DNA of 32,016 bases. Origin: an uncultured Bacteroidota bacterium. Its GTDB lineage: Bacteria > Bacteroidota > Bacteroidia > Bacteroidales > P3. The notes beneath the pieces are model-generated. The model ran no database searches and was not told the DNA's origin. It saw nothing but the letters and a program-made list of their open reading frames with translations. Location of the stretch: contig CACZWL010000025.1 of NCBI GenBank assembly GCA_902784865.1, positions 1 through 32,016 of the forward strand, in the 5' to 3' direction. Each line of letters begins with the position of its first letter. The first letter of the stretch is position 1. Below, piece by piece: positions 14,968 through 21,880 of the stretch. The position numbers and the translations under genes were made by a program.

Positions 14968-15902
14968 TTCTTGGGCATCTTGAGCAAGGCGGCGGCGCCG
15001 AGGATGGCCACCTCGTTGGCCTTGAGCTCGGACATGCGGATCTGGCACGTGCCGGCGAAGATGTTGAGCAGGTAGCGGTCGAAGGCCTCACGGAGGGGTT
15101 TCAGCAAGGGCTCGCCGACCTGGGCTGGGCCACCCATGAGGAAGATGGCTTCGGGGGCCGAGAAGGTGACGGCATTGGCCATGGCCAGGCCCAGCTGGTC
15201 GCCCACGGTGGCCCAGGTCTTGAGGGCGACAGGGTCGCCTTGGCGGGCCAGCTCGCCAATGAGTTTGCTAGTTATGTCGGCGCTGACTGGAATGCCCTTC
15301 AACTCACAGTAAGTCTGCACGATACCACGGGCCGAGGTGTAGGTCTCGAGACACCCCTCGCGGCCGCAGGAGCACTTGCGCCCATGCTGGTAGAGGATGG
15401 CGTGGCCAAGCTCGCCGGCGGCGCCGGTAGAGCCGTGCACCAGCTTGCCATCGACAACGATTCCGCTGCCCACGCCAGTGCCGAGGGTGAACATGATGAA
15501 ATGCTTCATGCCCTTGGCGCCGCCGTAGACGTATTCGCCATAGGCGGCGGCGTTGGCGTCGTTGGAGAGGACGACGGGCACGTCGCGGTACTTGTGGATT
15601 TCGCGGCCGAAGTCGAGCACTCCCTTCATGGTGAGGTTGGGGGCGTTGTCGACACAGCCGGTGTAGAAATTGCCGTTGGGGGCGCCGACGCCGATGCCCT
15701 CGAGGCTGACGGCCTCGCCGTCGACGGCTTGCTGGTCGGCCAGCATCTGCTCCACCTCGCGCATGAAGTCGCGTATGTAGAGCGCGAAATCCGTGTAGGC
15801 GTTGGTCGGCATGTTGCGCCGCTGCACGATATTACCATTGACGGTCACCAGACCCATGTCCGTATTCGTGCCGCCCATATCTACTCCAATCGAATATCTC
15901 AT
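14964..15902 (-). CDS. ROK family sugar kinase (glucokinase/mannokinase-like)
   Basis: Cytoplasmic kinase of 312 residues that phosphorylates a hexose using ATP. Motifs in order: DMGGTNTDMG (8-17, phosphate binding), SNDANAAAYGE (113-123, with the catalytic Asp115), FTLGTGVGSGIV (138-149), GAAGELGH (160-167, sugar binding) and the zinc site CSCGREGCLE (177-186) that defines ROK proteins. The length is normal for the family. It is the first gene of the minus-strand run with GH92, so the released mannose is a likely substrate; glucose or N-acetylated sugars are equally compatible with the motifs. Its promoter lies just upstream at about 15929-15960. Confidence 0.92.
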   Translation of the reverse strand: MRYSIGVDMGGTNTDMGLVTVNGNIVQRRNMPTNAYTDFALYIRDFMREVEQMLADQQAVDGEAVSLEGIGVGAPNGNFYTGCVDNAPNLTMKGVLDFGREIHKYRDVPVVLSNDANAAAYGEYVYGGAKGMKHFIMFTLGTGVGSGIVVDGKLVHGSTGAAGELGHAILYQHGRKCSCGREGCLETYTSARGIVQTYCELKGIPVSADITSKLIGELARQGDPVALKTWATVGDQLGLAMANAVTFSAPEAIFLMGGPAQVGEPLLKPLREAFDRYLLNIFAGTCQIRMSELKANEVAILGAAALLKMPKN

Positions 15903-15928
15903 AAGACTCTATATATTAAAAATGCGGT

Positions 15929-15960
15929 GCAAAGATACACCCTTTTTCCGACATGGCAAA
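15929..15960 (-). promoter_or_regulatory. Promoter of the ROK-GH92 operon
   Basis: On the minus strand TTTGCCATGTCG (from 15960) is followed, 19 bases after TTTG, by TATCTTTGC (15937-15929). This fits the Bacteroides -33/-7 pattern exactly, and the gene starts 27 bases further on. The -33 box is the continuation of the T-run that ends the terminator of the TM2 gene. Confidence 0.85.
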
Positions 15961-15989
15961 AAAAAGTTGCCCCCATCCACGAGGGCAAC
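15958..15989 (-). terminator. Terminator of the TM2 gene
   Basis: GTTGCCC (15989-15983) and GGGCAAC (15972-15966) pair around a ten-base loop on the minus strand, followed by eight T (15965-15958). It is a standard intrinsic terminator placed 24 bases after the TM2 stop. Confidence 0.85.
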
Positions 15990-16012
15990 CACTTGCGATG
16001 CGCGCACCACCC

Positions 16013-16477
16013 TTAAATGATGCCGCCGAAAAGAGCCTGCGGATAGGAACCCTCATCCACCAGCCAGATAATACCTTCGATCAGGCCGATCAGACCAGGA
16101 ACACCAGTCCAGAAAAACACCAGGTGCCACAGACCGTGCTTCGTATCCCCGGTGTAGAAATGGTGGATACCGAAATCACCAAGGAAAATGGCAAGAATAG
16201 AAGCCACAATGCGGTTACCGCCAGCCTTCAGGTCCACCGTCGAGATGGCACCACTCTCAGTGGCAAACGAAACATCCTTCACCGTCGCAAAATCCACGTC
16301 CCCAATCTGCTGCAGAGCCTCCACATCAGACTTCGAAAGCGAATTCAGCAACTGCTGGGCCTTCACCATATTGAGGTCCTGAACCTCAGCGTTAGCCTCG
16401 AAAGCATCCTGCGCCATAGCCGCAGTTCCAAAGGTGAACAACGCCACCATTGCCAGTACGATTTTCTTCATTGTCAT
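16013..16477 (-). CDS. TM2 domain membrane protein
   Basis: 154 residues from ATG 16477 (152 if the second ATG at 16471 is used, MKKIVLAMVALFTFGTAAMA, which looks like the more usual signal-peptide start). After the signal peptide comes an acidic, helical segment of about 60 residues (FEANAEVQDLNMVKAQQLLN onward). The TM2 domain fills the C-terminal half: two hydrophobic helices around GDFGIHHFYTGDTKHGLWHL, with a final WLVDEGSY. TM2 proteins are common in Bacteroidota with no fixed function. It has its own promoter and terminator and stands alone between divergent and co-directional units. Confidence 0.85.
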   Translation of the reverse strand: MTMKKIVLAMVALFTFGTAAMAQDAFEANAEVQDLNMVKAQQLLNSLSKSDVEALQQIGDVDFATVKDVSFATESGAISTVDLKAGGNRIVASILAIFLGDFGIHHFYTGDTKHGLWHLVFFWTGVPGLIGLIEGIIWLVDEGSYPQALFGGII

Positions 16478-16523
16478 TGATTTTTAATGTGTTGTTTGAT
16501 TAATTGATTGAACGTTTACGCTG

Positions 16524-16557
16524 CAAAGATAAGCTAAAAAATCCAAACCCGCAAAAA
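16524..16557 (-). promoter_or_regulatory. Promoter of the TM2 gene
   Basis: On the minus strand TTTTTTGCGGG (16557-16547) is followed by TTATCTTTGC (16533-16524). Spacing is close to 19 bases. The ATG lies about 47 bases downstream. Confidence 0.75.
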
Positions 16558-16618
16558 AAAATTCATTTTTAACATCCCCGACCGCAAAAAAAGCTGAACG
16601 CCTCACATCCCCCAGGTG

Positions 16619-16662
16619 TCTGGTAGGTGAATACTTCGGCTCTGGTGCGATTTGGAGCGATT
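16619..16662 (+). repeat. 11-bp ladder repeat, copy C
   Basis: Units TCTGGTAGGTG, AATACTTCGGC, TCTGGTGCGAT, TTGGAGCGATT, preceded by a partial CCCCAGGTG. The last two units also contain a GCGATTTGGA direct repeat (16647-16666). Confidence 0.8.
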
Positions 16663-16750
16663 TGGAGGGGGCGCCCACCGACAATTAACATTAACACAAT
16701 GGTGCTCAAATATTTACACTTGCCCACCATCCACACCGGCAGAAAAAAGT

Positions 16751-16781
16751 TTTGCCATGTCGCACAAATTGTGTAATTTTG
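16751..16781 (+). promoter_or_regulatory. Promoter of the tsaD operon
   Basis: TTTGCCATGTCG starts at 16751 and TAATTTTG lies at 16774-16781, with exactly 19 bases between TTTG and TAATTTTG. The ATG of tsaD follows only 11 bases after the -7 box, so the leader would be a few bases long, or none, and no ribosome-binding site fits in it. Confidence 0.85.
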
Positions 16782-16792
16782 CACTCTGAATT

Positions 16793-17911
16793 ATGGTAAC
16801 CATATTAGCTATAGAATCAAGCTGCGACGACACGTCGGCAGCCGTACTGCGCGACAACGTGCTGATGAGCAACGTCATAGCCAGCCAGAAGGTCCACGAA
16901 CAATACGGCGGCGTGGTGCCCGAACTCGCCAGCCGCGCCCACCAGCAGAACATCATACCCGTGGTCGACGCCGCTATCCGCGAAGCCGGCATCGCCAAAG
17001 AAGATATCGACGCCGTAGCCTTCACCCGCGGCCCCGGACTCATGGGCTCACTCATGGTCGGCATCAGCTTTGCAAAAAGCTTCGCCCAGGCGCTGGGCAA
17101 ACCACTCATCGAGGTGAACCACCTGCAGGCGCATGTGTTGAGCCACTTCATAGCCTCACCCCCGACCCCTCTCCCGTGGGAGAGGGGGATGGACAGGCCA
17201 AACCTTTCTCACCCCTCTCCCATGGGAGAGGGGTCGGGGGTGAGGCCACCCACATTCCCATTTATGTGTTTATTGGTCTCGGGCGGGCACACGCAGATAC
17301 TGCTGCTGCGCGACCACTTCGACATGGAAGTGCTCGGGCAGACCATCGACGACGCGGCGGGCGAAGCCATCGACAAGGCAGCCAAAATCATGGACCTCGG
17401 CTACCCCGGCGGCCCCGTCATCGACCGTCTGGCCCACGAGGGCAACCCCGACGCCTACCGCTTCGCCACCCCTCAGATCGCGGGCTACGACTACTCCTTC
17501 TCCGGCATCAAGACCTCGTTCCTCTACTTCCTGAGGGACAGGCTGAAAGAAGACCCCGACTTCATCGAACACCACAAAGCCGACCTCTGCGCCTCGATAC
17601 AGAAAACCATCGTCAGCTTCCTGCTGAAGAAAGTGGAGCGCGCCGCGCTGGACCACGGGGTGACGCAGGTGGCCATCGCCGGCGGGGTAAGTGCCAACTC
17701 GCTGCTGCGCAGCGAGTTGCAGCGCATCTGCAACAAACACCATTGGCAGGCCTTCATCCCCCCCTTCAAATTCTGCACCGACAACGCCGCCATGGTCGGC
17801 ATCGCCGCCTACTACAAATACCTGCGCGGCGAGTTCGCCGACATCAGCCTGCCGCCGTACACCAGAAGCCTCACCCCCCAACCCCCTCTCCTTTCAAGAG
17901 AGGGGGTGTAG
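16793..17911 (+). CDS. tsaD: tRNA N6-adenosine threonylcarbamoyltransferase TsaD, with repeat-derived insertions
   Basis: Transfers threonylcarbamoyl to A37 of ANN-decoding tRNAs, together with TsaB and TsaE (not in this window). Core motifs are intact: LAIESSCDDTSAAV at the start, YGGVVPELASRAH, the metal-binding NHLQAH (His110, His114), LVSGGHTQ, AGGVSANSLLR and FCTDNAAMVG near the end. The protein has 372 residues, some 30 more than usual. Residues about 121-151 (SPPTPLPWERGMDRP and HPSPMGEGSGVR) are encoded by a pair of GC-rich palindromes. They lie in the loop between the metal site and the SGGHTQ strand. The last residues LTPQPPLLSREGV and the stop codon come from another copy. Both additions keep the frame and spare all motifs, so the enzyme is probably active. 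First gene of a four-gene run. Confidence 0.95.
   Translation: MVTILAIESSCDDTSAAVLRDNVLMSNVIASQKVHEQYGGVVPELASRAHQQNIIPVVDAAIREAGIAKEDIDAVAFTRGPGLMGSLMVGISFAKSFAQALGKPLIEVNHLQAHVLSHFIASPPTPLPWERGMDRPNLSHPSPMGEGSGVRPPTFPFMCLLVSGGHTQILLLRDHFDMEVLGQTIDDAAGEAIDKAAKIMDLGYPGGPVIDRLAHEGNPDAYRFATPQIAGYDYSFSGIKTSFLYFLRDRLKEDPDFIEHHKADLCASIQKTIVSFLLKKVERAALDHGVTQVAIAGGVSANSLLRSELQRICNKHHWQAFIPPFKFCTDNAAMVGIAAYYKYLRGEFADISLPPYTRSLTPQPPLLSREGV
17153..17246. repeat. GC-rich palindrome pair 1, inside tsaD
   Basis: Left arm GCCTCACCCCCGACCCCTCT with CCC and right arm GGGAGAGGGGTCGGGGGTGA with GGC are inverted copies. Each arm carries its own small hairpin (CCCTCTCCC/GGGAGAGG). The spacer between the arms is about 20 bases. 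The whole 94-bp element is translated in frame within TsaD. Confidence 0.9.
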
Positions 17912-18008
17912 ATAGACAAATTGAAGCGTAAAAAGTTCATAAAACTGCTGCTGATTGCTTTGGCAATCCACTCCCCTCTCCTGCAAGGAGAGGGGCTGGG
18001 GGTGAGGC
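17868..18008. repeat. GC-rich palindrome pair 2, enclosing the porP start codon
   Basis: Left copy 17868-17907 (begins GCCTCACCCCCCAACCCCCT) forms the tsaD C-terminus. Right copy 17969-18008 (ends GGGGCTGGGGGTGAGGC) is its inverted partner and encodes part of the PorP signal peptide. The 61-base spacer holds the TTG start of porP. The arms could pair in the mRNA. Confidence 0.85.
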
Positions 18009-18931
18009 TTTGGGCCCAGGACATCCACTTCTCCATGCTCGATCTGGACCCGCTGCTCTTCAACCCCGCCTACAGCGGCTTCTTCGACGGCGAAGGGCGC
18101 TTCGGCGTCATCTACCGCAACCAGTGGGCATCGGTGAGCACCCCCTTCCAGACCATCAGCGCCACCGCCGAATGGAGCCTCATGCAGAGTCGACGCAACC
18201 ACAACGGACTGAGCATGGGCCTCTGGGTCAGCGCCGACCGCGCGGGAACCCTCGACTACGGCTCCACCTCGGCCAGCGCCATCCTCTCCTACTACCAACG
18301 CATAGCCAACGACAACAACCTCATCTCGGTTGCCGCCGAAATCGGCGTCGGCCAGGCCGGCTTCAGCCCCGAGAACATCATCCTGCAGGACGGCATGGAA
18401 AGCTTCGTCCGCGAGAAAACACTCTACCCCACCCTCGGCACCGGACTGGCCTGGTTCCACCAACTCAGCGACGAGACCTACACCAAAATAGGCCTCTCCG
18501 CACGCAACCTGAACGAACCCAACATCTCGTACCTCGGCATGGACGACACACGCCTCAGCCGCCGCTACAACCTCTACGGCCGCGCCGAATGGCGCGGATG
18601 GCAACGCGTGAGCCTCCTCCCCGTAGTAGGCTTCCAATACCAGAAAGGCTTCTCCGAACTGGTCTACGGATGCGACGTGAAATGGTACCTCAACGAACGC
18701 CCCCGCCACTACTTGGCCCTGAGCGCCGGCCTCCTGGGACGACACGGCGACGCCGCAGCACTGAACCTCTCCGTGGAGTGGCAGGCCTGGACATTCGCCA
18801 TATCCTACGACGCCAACCTGTCGAAACTGGCCGAAGCCAGCCACACCCTCGGCGCCTTCGAGATAGGTATCATCTACAAACTCACCAAACACGACCGACG
18901 CCACTCGGCACTGCCCTGCCCGATCATATAA
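17921..18931 (+). CDS. PorP/SprF family type IX secretion outer-membrane protein
   Basis: Outer-membrane barrel of 336 residues related to PorP and SprF, which serve type IX secretion and gliding adhesin delivery. Family features: QDIHFSMLDLDPLLFNPAYS right after the signal peptide, FGVIYRNQWASVSTPFQTIS, repeated amphipathic strands and the end ASHTLGAFEIGIIYKL. Five final codons after KLTKHDRRHS are not family-like. The start is TTG at 17921, nine bases after the tsaD stop and in the same frame; no ATG is available before the signal sequence. The signal peptide KFIKLLLIALAIH is interrupted by SPLLQGEGLGVRL, encoded by a GC-rich palindrome, before the WAQ cleavage site. GAGAGGGGG of the upstream palindrome, about 15 bases before TTG, is the only purine-rich stretch available for ribosome binding. 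Confidence 0.88.
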   Translation: MKRKKFIKLLLIALAIHSPLLQGEGLGVRLWAQDIHFSMLDLDPLLFNPAYSGFFDGEGRFGVIYRNQWASVSTPFQTISATAEWSLMQSRRNHNGLSMGLWVSADRAGTLDYGSTSASAILSYYQRIANDNNLISVAAEIGVGQAGFSPENIILQDGMESFVREKTLYPTLGTGLAWFHQLSDETYTKIGLSARNLNEPNISYLGMDDTRLSRRYNLYGRAEWRGWQRVSLLPVVGFQYQKGFSELVYGCDVKWYLNERPRHYLALSAGLLGRHGDAAALNLSVEWQAWTFAISYDANLSKLAEASHTLGAFEIGIIYKLTKHDRRHSALPCPII

Positions 18932-18934
18932 ACA

Positions 18935-19074
18935 GCCTCACCCCCAGCCCCCTCTCCTTGCAAGAGAGGGGGAGACAGAAAAAGAATGAAGAACAATAAG
19001 TTCATAAAAATAATACTGCTACTGCTAGCCATCCACTCCCCCCTCCTGAAAGGAGAGGGGCTGGGGGCGAGGCT
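18935..19074. repeat. GC-rich palindrome pair 3, enclosing the PD40/OmpA start codon
   Basis: Left copy 18935-18972 (GCCTCACCCCCAGCCCCCTC and onward) lies between the genes. Right copy 19033-19074 (ends GGGCTGGGGGCGAGGCT) is in frame in the signal peptide. The spacer, including AAGTTCATAAAA and the CTGCT-rich signal sequence, is similar to that of pair 2, so the two pairs look like copies of one unit of about 140 bp. Confidence 0.85.
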
Positions 19075-20551
19075 CCATGCACAATACAAAGTAGTGCACC
19101 TGGAGAAACCGTTCAACACCCCCGGCAGCGAGACCGGCGCACTGGTAGTGGGCGACACCGTGCTGGCCTACTCCTCGATGCAGAAACCCGAAGGACGCAA
19201 CCGCCACTTCGACATGGGCAGCGGAGTGATGCAGGTCTACCAGGCACGCATAGCCAAAAGCGGCAAGATGAGCCGCCCGCGCCTCGACCGCTGGGGCATC
19301 AACTCGAAACGCGACCACACAGGCAACCTCGCCCTCGACCCACTGACGCAAGACCTATACTTCACCCGCGGCGACGTGGAGAGCCTACGCTGCGAGATAT
19401 ACTACGCCAAGAAGAAGGCACGCCGCGGATGGGAGAAGCCCGTGCGGCTGAAAGGCCCGGTCAACCTCGAAGGCACCACCTCGACCCACCCAGCCGTCGG
19501 GCGCCTGGCCGACAGCACCGTAATACTCTACTTCGTCAGCAACCGCCCCGGCGGCCTCGGCGGCACCGACATCTGGTACACCCTCGTCAAAAACGGCAAA
19601 AGCGGCGAATGCGTCAACCTCGGCCCTCAGGTCAACTCCATCGCCGACGAATACACACCCTTCTACGACCAGCGCAACGGGGTGCTCTATTTCAGCAGCG
19701 ACCGCATGGGCGGCAAAGGCGGACACGACATCTACTGCGCCGTGGGCAGCCGCAACACATGGCAAAAAGCCGAACCCGTCTGCGGATGCCTCAACAGCGA
19801 ACAGAACGACCTCTACTTCACCATCACCCAATACGACTCCACCACCTCGATGCCCGTGGCAGGCTACCTCGCCTCGAACCGCAGCGACAGCTACTTCCTC
19901 ACCGACTCCACCTGCTGCAACGACCTCTACCGCTGGGGACTCGACTCGCTGATACCGCAACAGGTAGTGCACATCGACACCGTGGAGACCATCGACACCA
20001 TCGTCCACCGCGTGCAACGCTTCATGTTCCCCCTCTTCCTCTACTTCCACAACGACGAACCCGACCCCCAAAGCCGCGAGACCGCAACCCCCACCGCCTA
20101 CCCCGACTGCCAGCGCCGCTACGCCGCCCTGCGCAGCGAATACATAGCCCGACAGCAAAGCACCGACGACTCGGCCATGATGGCACTCTTCTTCGACACC
20201 TGCGTCGTGGGCAACTACGAGCGCGTCGAACAGCTGTTCGAATACGTCGAGAGCCTCCTCGACGCGGGCCACAGCATCACCATCACCATCGCAGGCTACG
20301 CCTCGCCGGTCTACAAGAGCGACTACAACCGCAACCTCTCGCAACGGCGCATCGGCTCCTTTATTAATATGATACGCGCGTGGCACAACGGCGTCTTCCT
20401 AGACGCGCTGTCCGACGGCAAACTGCTCGTCGACCAGCGGCCCCACGGAGCCGTAGAACCGACCACCGAAAGCCGCTCGAAAGACCCTGTCTACGGCCTC
20501 CCCGCCGCCCTGGCGCGCAGAATAGAAATACTCTCTTGTGAAATCAGATAA
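18986..20551 (+). CDS. PD40 beta-propeller and OmpA-like protein, PorE-like
   Basis: Exported protein of 521 residues. The start MKNNKFIKIILLLLAIH is followed by SPLLKGEGLGARL, encoded by a palindrome arm, and the HAQ cleavage site. The middle is a WD40/PD40-type propeller, with motifs such as LYFVSNRPGGLGGTDIWYT and LYFSSDRMGGKGGHDIYCA (about 180-265). From about residue 400 an OmpA-like region follows (ITIAGYASPVYKSDYNRNLS followed by QRRIGSF), which would bind peptidoglycan. This combination directly after a PorP/SprF gene is typical of type IX secretion accessory pairs such as PorP-PorE. It lacks the TPR part of classical PorE, so the name is used only as a comparison. Cysteines are frequent (CCND, CGC). 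Confidence 0.82.
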   Translation: MKNNKFIKIILLLLAIHSPLLKGEGLGARLHAQYKVVHLEKPFNTPGSETGALVVGDTVLAYSSMQKPEGRNRHFDMGSGVMQVYQARIAKSGKMSRPRLDRWGINSKRDHTGNLALDPLTQDLYFTRGDVESLRCEIYYAKKKARRGWEKPVRLKGPVNLEGTTSTHPAVGRLADSTVILYFVSNRPGGLGGTDIWYTLVKNGKSGECVNLGPQVNSIADEYTPFYDQRNGVLYFSSDRMGGKGGHDIYCAVGSRNTWQKAEPVCGCLNSEQNDLYFTITQYDSTTSMPVAGYLASNRSDSYFLTDSTCCNDLYRWGLDSLIPQQVVHIDTVETIDTIVHRVQRFMFPLFLYFHNDEPDPQSRETATPTAYPDCQRRYAALRSEYIARQQSTDDSAMMALFFDTCVVGNYERVEQLFEYVESLLDAGHSITITIAGYASPVYKSDYNRNLSQRRIGSFINMIRAWHNGVFLDALSDGKLLVDQRPHGAVEPTTESRSKDPVYGLPAALARRIEILSCEIR

Positions 20552-20562
20552 CCCATCACACT

Positions 20563-21804
20563 ATGACACTTGACAGAACCAAACACCTACTCACCACCTA
20601 CCGCACACCCCTGCTGCTGCTAGCAGCACTGGTGCCCACCTTCTTCGCCGTGATAGACTACGCCTACAGCTGCAACAACGGCAACATGGGCACCGGCGCC
20701 TACTACTTCGTGGGCTACGAGACGGGCTTCGGCGGACGCAAACTGCTTGGCACCCTCTACGGACTCGTGCTGCCCGACCAAGTACGCTGGACCCACCTGC
20801 GACCCTTCGTCATCGGCATCAACATGCTGATGCTGCTGTCGTTCCTGCTCTTCGCCACCAAAGCCGTGCGGCGCCTAGACGACGACCGGCTGGCCGTGCC
20901 CCTGCTGGCCGTCTACCTCGCCGGCCCCTTCTCCATTCTGCAATGGGTGGGCAGCACCATGTCGCTCTACTTCACCGAGACCTACACCCTGACGCTCATC
21001 CTGCTGTGGCTGACCCTATACCTGGTATGCCCGCGGCGCTGGTGGTACTACCTGCTCTCGGCAGCCATCGCCGTCACCGCCTGCCTCATCCACCACACCT
21101 TCTGCTGCACCTTCTTCCCACTGATGGCGGCGCTGATGCTGCACGACAGCCTGCACGACGACGGCATCGACTGGCGGCGCGCCCTCCCCTACGGCGCCAT
21201 CTGCCTGGCACTGCTGGCACTGCTGGCGGCCATCTGGATGTTCAGCCACATGAACGTCGACTACGAGACGCTGCACCAGAGCGTCCTCGACCGCACCACC
21301 GAGGATGCCTACGGCCGCGGCAGCCTGATGTACGACTACTTCTACAAGTCGAACAGCGAGAACAGCCGCGTAGGCTTCATCACCTGGGAGAAACGCCTGC
21401 CGATGGAGTTCGCGCTGACCCTGCTCATGCTGCTGCCCGCACTGGCCGTGCTGGCGGCCCCCTGGCTGCTGGCCTCGCGCCACGCACTGGCATGGCGCTG
21501 GCGCTACTGGGCCGTGCTGGCGGCCGACGTGCTGCTGACCCTGCCCATGTTCATCATGGCCACCGACTACGGCCGCTGGTGGACGGCCCTGTGCTTCACC
21601 CTCTTCGCACTGCCACTGGCCGCCGCCGCCCGTGGCGACAAACCCCTGCGCGAAGCACTGCTGACGCTCTACGACTTCTTCCGCCGCCACCTGCTGCTGG
21701 CCGTGGCCCTCGTGGTCTACCTGCTGCAGCTGGCACCCAACCCCGACTTCCCATACTTCGGCATGCAGCAGGCCATGCGCCTGCGCGAACTGATGGGACT
21801 CTAG
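20563..21804 (+). CDS. Polytopic inner-membrane protein of unknown function
   Basis: 413 residues with about nine or ten hydrophobic helices, for example PLLLLAALVPTFFAVIDYAY near the N-terminus, FVIGINMLMLLSFLLFATKA, LTLILLWLTLYLVCP, and LLLAVALVVYLLQLAP near the end. The layout, with a soluble loop after the first helix (NNGNMGTGAYYFVGYETGF) and another after about residue 225, resembles GT-C glycosyltransferases or related polyprenyl-sugar enzymes, but no signature aspartate motif could be identified, so no function is assigned. It follows the PD40/OmpA gene by 11 bases and is the last gene of the tsaD run. Confidence 0.75.
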   Translation: MTLDRTKHLLTTYRTPLLLLAALVPTFFAVIDYAYSCNNGNMGTGAYYFVGYETGFGGRKLLGTLYGLVLPDQVRWTHLRPFVIGINMLMLLSFLLFATKAVRRLDDDRLAVPLLAVYLAGPFSILQWVGSTMSLYFTETYTLTLILLWLTLYLVCPRRWWYYLLSAAIAVTACLIHHTFCCTFFPLMAALMLHDSLHDDGIDWRRALPYGAICLALLALLAAIWMFSHMNVDYETLHQSVLDRTTEDAYGRGSLMYDYFYKSNSENSRVGFITWEKRLPMEFALTLLMLLPALAVLAAPWLLASRHALAWRWRYWAVLAADVLLTLPMFIMATDYGRWWTALCFTLFALPLAAAARGDKPLREALLTLYDFFRRHLLLAVALVVYLLQLAPNPDFPYFGMQQAMRLRELMGL

Positions 21805-21814
21805 CACCTCCCCT

Positions 21815-21840
21815 TGTAAGATTTCGCACCCTTCTGCGTC
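21815..21840 (+). promoter_or_regulatory. Possible ECF-type promoter of the sigma factor gene
   Basis: TGTAAG (21815-21820) and CGTC (21837-21840) are 16 bases apart, the layout of -35 (TGTAAC-like) and -10 (CGTC) elements read by ECF sigma factors. This suggests that the sigma factor drives its own gene. The TTTG/TAnnTTTG pattern used elsewhere in the window is missing here. Confidence 0.5.
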
Positions 21841-21880
21841 ATATAGATGTAAATGAACGACACCGCTATATGACGCAGAA
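21832..21880 (+). promoter_or_regulatory. Perfect 15-bp inverted repeat over the sigma factor start codon
   Basis: TTCTGCGTCATATAG (21832-21846) and CTATATGACGCAGAA (21866-21880) are exact reverse complements separated by 19 bases. The right arm contains the ATG (21870-21872) and codons 2-4. The left arm contains the putative -10 CGTC. It may act as an operator, or as an RNA hairpin hiding the start codon. Confidence 0.85.

Larger units (their letters stand above)
16472..16792. other. Divergent spacer between the TM2 gene and tsaD
   Basis: No gene was seen. It contains the TM2 promoter, ladder copy C (16619-16662) and the tsaD promoter (16751-16781). The ladder lies about midway, 60 to 90 bases from each -33 box. 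Confidence 0.6.

Noticed and set aside
17153-17246. Intein or intron in TsaD
   Set aside because: Only about 30 residues, no splicing motifs, and the sequence is explained by an inverted repeat also found at other sites.
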